Assembly: GCA_018648445.1 (NCBI GenBank) | Contig: JABGRG010000025.1 | Span: forward strand, 1 to 42,052 | Source of the DNA: Rhodospirillales bacterium | GTDB lineage: Bacteria > Pseudomonadota > Alphaproteobacteria > Rhodospirillales_A > JACZKS01 | Reading direction: 5' to 3' | Length of the DNA stretch: 42,052 nt | Shown here: in pieces, positions 36,701 through 42,052 of the stretch | How the letters are laid out: each line of letters begins with the position of its first letter | How positions within the stretch are numbered: the first letter of the stretch is position 1 | The notes under the pieces: model-generated | What the model saw: the letters and a program-made list of their open reading frames with translations, nothing else | Database searches by the model: none | What the model was told of the DNA's origin: nothing | Position numbers and translations under genes: made by a program

Positions 36701-36724
36701 GCGGCGCGGAACATAAAGCGCCGC
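36701..36724 (-). other. GC-rich hairpin in the glyQ leader
   Basis: GCGGCGC and GCGCCGC flank a 10-nt AT-rich loop. On the minus strand the stem is followed by A's rather than T's, so it is not a simple terminator. It lies between the PP0621-like gene and glyQ and might reduce read-through or protect the downstream mRNA. Confidence 0.4.
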
Positions 36725-36763
36725 CGCCCACCGGTCAAGAATTCTCGAACCCTAGAGAGCAAA

Positions 36764-37021
36764 TTACCCCGGATAGGGGCAATCGTCGCGACCGCAGCTT
36801 CGCGCACTGTGACCGGCAACGTAGTCGCCGCAGGCCGGACACTGGATCATATCCACGGCGCCGGACGCCGCTGGCGCCGCGTTGACGTTGGTCTTTTTTT
36901 TCACCTTGTCCTTGACGGCGGGGCGAAGGGTCTGGACCCGGCCCAGCCACTTCCACCCGTAAAAGACGGCCGCGATAACGGCCGCCGTCAATAATATCTT
37001 TCCGATACTGAGACCAAGCAT
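36764..37021 (-). CDS. PP0621-like membrane-anchored zinc-ribbon protein (85 aa)
   Basis: This 85-residue protein has one N-terminal transmembrane helix (ILLTAAVIAAVFYGWKWLG), a basic linker (KDKVKKK) and a C-terminal cysteine cluster CPACGDYVAGHSARSCGRDDCPYPG. Four cysteines and one histidine look like a small zinc ribbon on the cytoplasmic side. Short proteins of this kind are often found beside glyQS or S49 peptidase genes and are labelled PP0621 family. The function is not known. It sits 39 nt after the S49 peptidase gene. Confidence 0.75.
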   Translation of the reverse strand: MLGLSIGKILLTAAVIAAVFYGWKWLGRVQTLRPAVKDKVKKKTNVNAAPAASGAVDMIQCPACGDYVAGHSARSCGRDDCPYPG

Positions 37022-37060
37022 GGTGTTCTTTTAGAGGCGCGCCCCACCCACCGTCAAGGA

Positions 37061-37891
37061 TCACAGGCCAAAACGGCCCCAGGTCATGCGTTCCTCGATG
37101 GCGACCAGCAATTCGTCGGCCCATGTGGTGGCCGACAGGCCGAGCTTGCGGCGCAGCCAGCCGCCTTTTTCGGCGCTGACCACGCGAAGTTTTACCTTCT
37201 CGCCGAAGCGCTCGCGCATAACGCCGCGCAAATCGCCGATGCCGTCGATCAGGCCCATTTTTAATGCCTTGTTTCCGGTCCAGAACGCGCCGCTGAACGG
37301 GTCTTCGATTTTCATTTTGAGCTTTCCGGCACGCCGGGTTCGCACCATTTCCTTAAAGTTTTCGTGCAATTCGGCGAGGATGCCTTGCAGATGCTCGCCA
37401 TCTTCCGCCTTCTCGCGGGAAAAGGGATCGAGCATGGCTTTGCGATCGCCTGCCGTACGAAGGCGTCTCTCCACGCCGAAACGTTTCATCAGTTCAGGAA
37501 CCCCGAAGCCGCCCGACACAACGCCGATGGAACCTATGATGGAGTTTTCATCGGCAAATATTTCGTCGGCGGCGCAGGCCAGCCAGTAGCCGCCCGACGC
37601 GGCCACATCTTCGGCAAAGGCGAATACCGGAATTTCCTTCTCGCCCGCCAACGCGCGAATACGCGTGGCAATCAGCGCCGATTGAACCGGCGATCCGCCG
37701 GGCGAATTGACGGCCAGCGCCACGGCCCTCAAGTTTCGCATCTTAAACGCGCGTTCGATGGGACCGGCCAACGACGCCATATCCAATCCCTTGCGCAGAG
37801 AACCCGCCTGCCCGATCACGCCCGACAGCCTGAGAACCGCGACCACCGGGGCCGGTTTGCGGTACTTTTTGATCAACGAAGTGAAATCCAT
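37061..37891 (-). CDS. S49 family signal-peptide-peptidase-like serine protease
   Basis: This 276-residue protein is a single-domain S49 peptidase (SohB/SppA type). It contains the nucleophile region EDVAASGGYWLACAADEIFAD (Ser before GGYW) and VNSPGGSPVQSALI, plus the general-base lysine area later in the chain. The N-terminus VVAVLRLSGVIG is typical. It probably degrades cleaved signal peptides or membrane-protein fragments. No strong transmembrane anchor is visible, unlike SohB. The frame opens at 37921, but the ATG at 37891 follows GGAGCG and is preferred. It lies 34 nt after the methyltransferase gene. Confidence 0.87.
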   Translation of the reverse strand: MDFTSLIKKYRKPAPVVAVLRLSGVIGQAGSLRKGLDMASLAGPIERAFKMRNLRAVALAVNSPGGSPVQSALIATRIRALAGEKEIPVFAFAEDVAASGGYWLACAADEIFADENSIIGSIGVVSGGFGVPELMKRFGVERRLRTAGDRKAMLDPFSREKAEDGEHLQGILAELHENFKEMVRTRRAGKLKMKIEDPFSGAFWTGNKALKMGLIDGIGDLRGVMRERFGEKVKLRVVSAEKGGWLRRKLGLSATTWADELLVAIEERMTWGRFGL

Positions 37892-37925
37892 AAACAGCGC
37901 TCCAAAAAAACAAACGAACAAACAA

Positions 37926-38681
37926 CTACATTTTCAAAGGTCCGGCGTCGCGCAATATAACATCCGCCTCGGGAGTGAAAGCGCCCCCTTCGCCATGCAG
38001 AACCAGTCCCGGCATCATCGCCAAAGGCCCTGAAACGCCCTTGCGCCCGCGTACAAGAACCCTTTTTGCCGCCTTGCCGGAAATCCCCGGCCACAGAGGA
38101 AACACGGCCAGTTCGCCCAGCCCCTCGCGCATGGCCGCCAGAAGTTCATCCAGCCGGTCGGCCCGATGGATGAAGGTGACGCTTCCCTTGCGTCGCACCA
38201 TGCGCAAACAGAACGAAACCCAGTCGGCGAGATCGGCCTCGCCCTCAACGGATGCGACTGCCTTGCTTGCGTCGGGCGGCACATTGCCGGTTCCCGCCGC
38301 CTCAAAGGGCGGATTGGCCATGACGTGATCGAACCCGCCCGGCGCAAGGCGCGGTGGCGGGGCAAGCAAATCCCCTCTCATAATGTCGACACGGCCCGTC
38401 ATGGCGTTTTCTCCGACATTTTGCATGGCGAGGCGAACCAGATCGCGTTGAACCTCAATGCCGCTGACACGAACTTCGGCGACACGCGTGGCAAGGCAAA
38501 GCGCCGCCGCGCCTACCCCGCAACCGACATCAAGGACCTTGTCTCCCGCACCCGCCTGAATGGATGCGGCAAGAAGCACGGGGTCAATTGCCGCCCGATA
38601 GCCGGTGACGGGCTGGAACAACCTCACCCGCCCGCCCAGGACCGCATCCTCGCTCACAATCGATTCTTTCACTTCAATCAC
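37926..38681 (-). CDS. TrmN6/YfiC-like N6-adenine methyltransferase
   Basis: This 251-residue class I methyltransferase has motif I KVLDVGCGVGAAALCLA and the amino-methylating motif NPPF (MANPPFEAAG), with LGGRVRLFQPVTGYRAAIDPVLLAA at the N-terminus. That layout is the COG4123/TrmN6 family, which methylates A37 of tRNA1(Val) in E. coli. The target in this organism is inferred. The start codon is GTG with GAGG before it. It heads the operon that runs through the S49 peptidase to ppdK and is divergent from the polyprenyl synthase gene, only 39 nt away. Confidence 0.82.
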   Translation of the reverse strand: MIEVKESIVSEDAVLGGRVRLFQPVTGYRAAIDPVLLAASIQAGAGDKVLDVGCGVGAAALCLATRVAEVRVSGIEVQRDLVRLAMQNVGENAMTGRVDIMRGDLLAPPPRLAPGGFDHVMANPPFEAAGTGNVPPDASKAVASVEGEADLADWVSFCLRMVRRKGSVTFIHRADRLDELLAAMREGLGELAVFPLWPGISGKAAKRVLVRGRKGVSGPLAMMPGLVLHGEGGAFTPEADVILRDAGPLKM

Positions 38682-38720
38682 CTTGCCTCACGGACTTGAC
38701 CCACACGCCCGAGCATCCAT

Positions 38721-39785
38721 ATGCTCTTGAGACTACGCGAAAAGGTCAAGTCATTCGGGAGAAATGTGTTGGGAATCGTTGTCGACCTAAACGACGAGCG
38801 GGAAAGAAAGCCGTCACTGGCCGCGCTAACGGCGCTTGTCGCCGACGATTTGAAGGCTGTCAACACGCTGATCGTCCAACGCATGCACAGCCCCGTCGCG
38901 CTGATCCCGCAACTGGCCGGACACATTGTTGCCGCTGGTGGAAAGCGGCTTCGCCCAATCCTGACCCTTGCCTCGGCCCGCATGTGCGGGTATGCGGGCA
39001 TGCGCCATACGGCGCTGGCAACGTGCGTGGAATTCATCCACACCGCGACCCTTTTGCACGATGACGTTGTTGATCACAGCAAATTGCGCAGAGGCTTGGC
39101 GTCGGCCAACGCCGTGTGGGGAAACAAGACCAGCGTACTGGTCGGCGACTTTCTGTTCGCCAGATCGTTCGAATTGATGATCGAGGATGGGTCTCTGGAA
39201 GTGTTGGCGATCCTTTCTCGCGCTTCGTCGGTCATCGCCGAGGGGGAAGTGGCGCAACTGGTAACGGCCAACGACACGGAAACCAGCGAATCGGCTTATA
39301 TGGAGGTCATCAAGGCCAAGACTGCCGAGCTTTTCGCGGCCGCCTGCCAGATCGGCGCGGTTGTCGCCGACCGACCCAAGGTAGAGCAGGAGGCGCTTCA
39401 ATCCTATGGGCAAAACCTGGGCATCGCCTTCCAGTTGATCGACGACGTGCTCGATTTCTCGGCCAAACAGGCGACCTTGGGCAAGACCGTGGGCGACGAC
39501 TTCGCCGAAGGAAAGATAACCCTGCCGATTGTCCTAGCATTCCGCCGGGGAAACGAAGAAGAACGTACCTTCTGGCGACGCACGCTGGAGGACCTGAACC
39601 AACGGGACAGCGATCTCGAAAACGCAACCCGGCTTATGGAAAAGTACGGTGCCCTTGACGATACCGTGGAACGCGCACGCCACTACGGCTCCATCGCCCG
39701 GGATGCTTTGGGAATTTTCCGCGATTGCCCGGAGAAGGCCGCGCTGATCGACCTCATCGACTTTTGCATTCAGCGCGCCCATTAA
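38721..39785 (+). CDS. ispB: Long-chain polyprenyl diphosphate synthase (ubiquinone side chain)
   Basis: This trans-prenyltransferase has GGKRLRP (73-79), the first aspartate-rich motif D114-D115-x-x-D118 (LLHDDVVD) and the second at D241-D242-x-x-D245 (LIDDVLDF). A109, five residues before the first motif, is small, which permits a long product. It makes the octa- to decaprenyl tail of ubiquinone. The ATG at 38721 gives 354 residues, but it has no ribosome site. GGGAGA at 38757-38762 could instead serve the GTG at 38766 or the TTG at 38769, which give the usual family start (GIVVDLNDERERKPSL). The annotated start is therefore uncertain. Confidence 0.93.
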   Translation: MLLRLREKVKSFGRNVLGIVVDLNDERERKPSLAALTALVADDLKAVNTLIVQRMHSPVALIPQLAGHIVAAGGKRLRPILTLASARMCGYAGMRHTALATCVEFIHTATLLHDDVVDHSKLRRGLASANAVWGNKTSVLVGDFLFARSFELMIEDGSLEVLAILSRASSVIAEGEVAQLVTANDTETSESAYMEVIKAKTAELFAAACQIGAVVADRPKVEQEALQSYGQNLGIAFQLIDDVLDFSAKQATLGKTVGDDFAEGKITLPIVLAFRRGNEEERTFWRRTLEDLNQRDSDLENATRLMEKYGALDDTVERARHYGSIARDALGIFRDCPEKAALIDLIDFCIQRAH

Positions 39786-39826
39786 GGCGACGGATTTTCG
39801 GCGTCCCACAGGTCAAACACGCCTTT

Positions 39827-41008
39827 TCAGCCAGCCACCGAGAACACGCCTTTTCCGCTCGATTTCGCGGCATACATCGCCTTGTCTGCGGCCAGCATCA
39901 TATGGTCCAGCGTAACCCCGTGGCCGGGGAAGTAACTGATTCCGACGCTTGCATGGACTTGGCAAGTGAAGTCTTCAAATTGGATGGGCTCACCGATCAA
40001 ACTCAGCAATTTTTCAGCCGCCGCCTCCGCAGCACCACGGTCGTGCCGATCCAGATCCACGAGGATCGTGACGAATTCATCGCCCCCTATCCTGGCGACA
40101 ATGTCGCTGTCACGAAACGCTGACTTCATCCTTTCGGAAATCGCGGCCAGAACCAAATCACCCGCCTTGTGACCGTATGTGTCGTTGATCGCCTTGAAGC
40201 CATCCAAATCCACGAAAAGCATGGCCAAACCGTTTTCGTGGCGGTTCGCATTGGCGACGGCCTGTTCGAAAAGCATGTTCAGGGAGATTCGGTTATTGAG
40301 CCCGGTAAGCGCATCACGGCGAGCGGCCGCAATAGCTTCCAGTTCGGCATTCTCGGTCCGCACACGAAACTGCTCAACAAGTAACGCGGCGAGAGTTCCG
40401 TTGATAACGACGGCAGTCACGGCGCAAACCATGAACCCTATGGGCACAAACCACTCAACGTTTCGCAGAATCGGATAATCGAGCCAATGCAGGCCACTAA
40501 TCCAAAGTGCCGCAATTAACACGTTGTGAAGGGCCGAACGATTTTCGATCCGACGCGCCCAAAGCCAACCCATGTAAAGATTCAATCCGCCGCAAAACAT
40601 CGCCACACCGATGGCGGCGGGCAAAAACACCGGATAAACGAAATAGAAAATGAACAACCAGATGCAGGTCGCGCCGGAAAGAACGACCAGCGGCTTCTCG
40701 AAGCCACGTTGATTCAAGAATTCGCGCGCACCCAAAGCGAGCGCCATAACCCAAATCACGAACAGGATATTGTAGAGCGCTTCGCCCTCGCCGGGCCGCC
40801 CCAGATTTCCCAGAATCAACAGGACAATGTAGCCAAGGCCGGCAGCAACCGATGAAACCGCCCACCACCCGGCACCCGTTTCCGTTCGCGGCATTCTTCT
40901 AACCAGCAAAAATAATGCGGCAGTTAGAAAAAACCCGGTGGCCCCGGCAATCAGAATTGCAACAAACGGCAACGGCATCCAACCCCCCAAACCGCGCATT
41001 TGAGTCAC
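39827..41008 (-). CDS. Membrane-bound diguanylate cyclase (GGDEF)
   Basis: This protein of up to 393 residues has six to seven predicted transmembrane helices over the first 215 residues, then a GGDEF domain. The active-site motif is intact (ARIGGDEFVTIL), as are LDGFKAINDTYGHKAGD and the allosteric I-site R-x-x-D (RDSD) five residues before it. It should therefore make cyclic di-GMP and be product-inhibited. The membrane sensor part resembles no named MASE domain that I can place. The start is a GTG at 41008. An internal ATG at 40978 with a G-rich stretch before it is an alternative. Confidence 0.88.
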   Translation of the reverse strand: MTQMRGLGGWMPLPFVAILIAGATGFFLTAALFLLVRRMPRTETGAGWWAVSSVAAGLGYIVLLILGNLGRPGEGEALYNILFVIWVMALALGAREFLNQRGFEKPLVVLSGATCIWLFIFYFVYPVFLPAAIGVAMFCGGLNLYMGWLWARRIENRSALHNVLIAALWISGLHWLDYPILRNVEWFVPIGFMVCAVTAVVINGTLAALLVEQFRVRTENAELEAIAAARRDALTGLNNRISLNMLFEQAVANANRHENGLAMLFVDLDGFKAINDTYGHKAGDLVLAAISERMKSAFRDSDIVARIGGDEFVTILVDLDRHDRGAAEAAAEKLLSLIGEPIQFEDFTCQVHASVGISYFPGHGVTLDHMMLAADKAMYAAKSSGKGVFSVAG

Positions 41009-41126
41009 TTCGGATATATCTTATCAGACTGCCGAAGGGTAGGGTTCAATGCGTTATCTCGGAGGCGCGCTTTTCAACTTGTGTTTTCACCTTCATGAAT
41101 ACCCAGTCCGACACACCCCAGATCGG

Positions 41127-41153
41127 TTTCTTTTTTTCCTTCCCCCCCCTCTT
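41127..41153 (+). repeat. 27-nt pure pyrimidine tract
   Basis: This uninterrupted run of C and T includes seven consecutive T's and eight C's. It lies in the 247-nt gap between the diguanylate cyclase start and tRNA-Pro. Nothing else in that gap is convincing apart from the tRNA promoter at 41211-41239. Confidence 0.7.
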
Positions 41154-41210
41154 GCGGAATGGAAGATATATTTCTCCGATTGAGCGCGCAAAACATATTC
41201 CAGACGATGC

Positions 41211-41239
41211 TTGCCCTTCCCTTCCGACAACGCTATAAC
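41211..41239 (+). promoter_or_regulatory. Candidate promoter for tRNA-Pro
   Basis: TTGCCC (41211-41216) and TATAAC (41234-41239) are separated by 17 nt. Transcription would start near 41246, about 10 nt before the tRNA. Confidence 0.6.
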
Positions 41240-41255
41240 CCCTTCCGCAACGGAT

Positions 41256-41332
41256 CGGGGCGTAGCTCAGCCTGGTAGAGCGCTGTGTTCGGGACGCAGA
41301 GGCCGTAGGTTCAAATCCTATCGCCCCGACCA
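41256..41332 (+). tRNA. tRNA-Pro (CGG)
   Basis: This is a complete 77-nt cloverleaf. The acceptor CGGGGCG pairs with CGCCCCG, with the C1-G72 pair typical of tRNA-Pro. The anticodon stem CTGTG/CGCAG has the 7-nt loop TTCGGGA, giving anticodon CGG. The T-loop is GTTCAAATC, the discriminator is A, and CCA is encoded. An intrinsic terminator follows 26 nt later. Confidence 0.96.
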
Positions 41333-41358
41333 ACAAATCCGCTGCTCACGAAGATTAC

Positions 41359-41384
41359 CCCCTTGCATCGCAAGGGGTTTTTTT
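41359..41384 (+). terminator. Intrinsic terminator after tRNA-Pro
   Basis: The stem CCCCTTGC / GCAAGGGG (8 bp, 3-nt loop) is followed by seven T's, 26 nt after the tRNA 3' end. Confidence 0.9.
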
Positions 41385-41443
41385 GTCAGTCTCCCCAGAC
41401 AAATGAAACACCCGCTCGAAAAAATGGGTGAGGGAGCAGTCGC

Positions 41444-42052
41444 ATGCGTGACGCGATTATCGGGATAATTATTGGAACAGTTGTCGGTGTCGTGATCGGC
41501 GCCACGTTCCTTGCCCCCAGGCTAACCAACCTTTCAACATCCATTTCCGGCGAACGCATTGAACACCTTTCGCCACCGGCAACAGAACCCGTTTCCGTCG
41601 AACCCAGTGCTCCCGAAATCTCGTGGCAAATGGCCAGCGCATTCTCGGCGTCGTTGCCGCAGATCGGAACGCTTGCCACTCGTATCAGCCGGGACATCTG
41701 GCGTATTTCCGGCGGCGAAATGGAAATCAAATTCCACGAACCGGAGACACTGGTGCCCAGCGCGGAGCTATTCGACGCGGTGGAATCGGGTGCGATCGAC
41801 GCCGCCTTCGCGTCTCCGGGGTTCGGAAAAGACAATGCGCCCGCGCTGCAACTGTTTTCGTCGGTTCCTTTCGGACCGGACCCATCGGAATTCATGGCAT
41901 GGTTCTATTTCGGCGGCGGTCGGGAACTGTATGAGGAAATTTATCACCGAAAAAATGTTCACGGCATCGTATGCGGCATTATCGCGCCGGAAGCCTCGGG
42001 GCTAGATTCCGAAACGAAGTGCAACACTCAGCTATGCTGGGTATGCAATGGA
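41444..42052 (+). CDS. TRAP transporter solute-binding protein (DctP), 5' part, frame lost near the window end
   Basis: From the ATG at 41444 (GAGGGAG upstream) the frame runs 203 codons to the window edge. The product has an N-terminal membrane anchor (IIGIIIGTVVGVVIGATFL), a Pro-rich linker, then a DctP domain: WQMASAFSASLP, LVPSAELFDAVESGAIDAAF, SSVPFGPDPSEFMAWFYFGGG and GIIAPEASG. DctP proteins bind organic acids for tripartite ATP-independent import. After ASG the family usually reads WF(R/N)KE(I/V). In this frame it reads LDSETKC, while shifting by one base at about 42000 gives RFRNEV. A frameshift or end-of-sequence error is likely. Confidence 0.8.
   Translation, partial: MRDAIIGIIIGTVVGVVIGATFLAPRLTNLSTSISGERIEHLSPPATEPVSVEPSAPEISWQMASAFSASLPQIGTLATRISRDIWRISGGEMEIKFHEPETLVPSAELFDAVESGAIDAAFASPGFGKDNAPALQLFSSVPFGPDPSEFMAWFYFGGGRELYEEIYHRKNVHGIVCGIIAPEASGLDSETKCNTQLCWVCNG

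Noticed and set aside
41008..41037. CTTCGG...CCGAAG inverted repeat upstream of the diguanylate cyclase
   Set aside because: It has only 6 bp with an 18-nt loop and overlaps the start codon area. Such a repeat is expected by chance.
41046..41336. Minus-strand open frame across tRNA-Pro reading VGAIGFEPTASASRTQRS
   Set aside because: This is the familiar false protein produced by translating the antisense of tRNA-Pro. The tRNA itself is unmistakable.

Overview
The window reads as ordinary chromosome from an alphaproteobacterium, most likely of Rhodospirillales type. The reasons are a GC-rich, densely packed genome with many 1-4 nt gene overlaps, the block trmN6-like / S49 peptidase / glyQ / glyS / ppdK next to a divergent long-chain polyprenyl synthase, a 17-kDa-antigen-like lipoprotein, and frequent GTG starts. 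I see no rRNA, CRISPR array, prophage or complete insertion sequence. A tRNA lies near each end: Met(CAT) at the left and Pro(CGG) at the right.

Layout. 1-3.4 kb, minus strand: tRNA-Met, a Sel1-repeat protein, an AcuI/YhdH-type reductase, an Asp/Glu racemase and a LysE exporter. 3.6-5.9 kb, plus: a polar amino-acid ABC importer (binding protein and two permeases, no ATPase gene) with a strong hairpin between the first two genes. 6.0-10.8 kb: a small orphan gene, then an RND pump and its adaptor, divergent from a DUF2892 membrane protein. The two promoters share a palindrome. 10.9-13.6 kb: a nitrilase-family amidase, a 266-bp structured element with perfect 33-bp terminal inverted repeats, a FieF-like cation exporter and pdxH. 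13.6-18 kb: a glycine-zipper lipoprotein, a YihY/BrkB membrane protein, and a two-gene unit of a two-domain multicopper oxidase and a ZIP transporter. 18-20.6 kb: a dihydroorotase-like amidohydrolase, msrB and an aldo/keto reductase.

20.6-28 kb is a minus-strand run of eight nearly contiguous genes: a GT9 heptosyltransferase, three more glycosyltransferases, an AsnB-type amidotransferase, an ArsR-like winged-helix protein, a mini ParB/sulfiredoxin-fold protein and an M20 carboxypeptidase. It looks like an LPS-core or surface-glycan operon with an unusual regulatory tail. 28-30.6 kb holds ygfZ, a methyltransferase and a serine hydrolase. It is followed by a decayed C-terminal piece of an ACR3 arsenite exporter.

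31-38.7 kb is the housekeeping block ppdK-glyS-glyQ-PP0621-like-S49-trmN6-like, closed by a clear intrinsic terminator. 38.7-41 kb carries the polyprenyl synthase and a membrane diguanylate cyclase. The last kilobase has tRNA-Pro with its promoter and terminator, and the 5' part of a membrane-anchored TRAP binding protein that seems to lose frame about 50 bases before the window ends.

No single locus is an obvious new defence or mobile system. The best leads are the inverted-repeat element at 11687-11952, the operator-in-promoter at 10517-10557, the glycan operon with its HTH/ParB-like tail, and the multicopper oxidase-ZIP pair.
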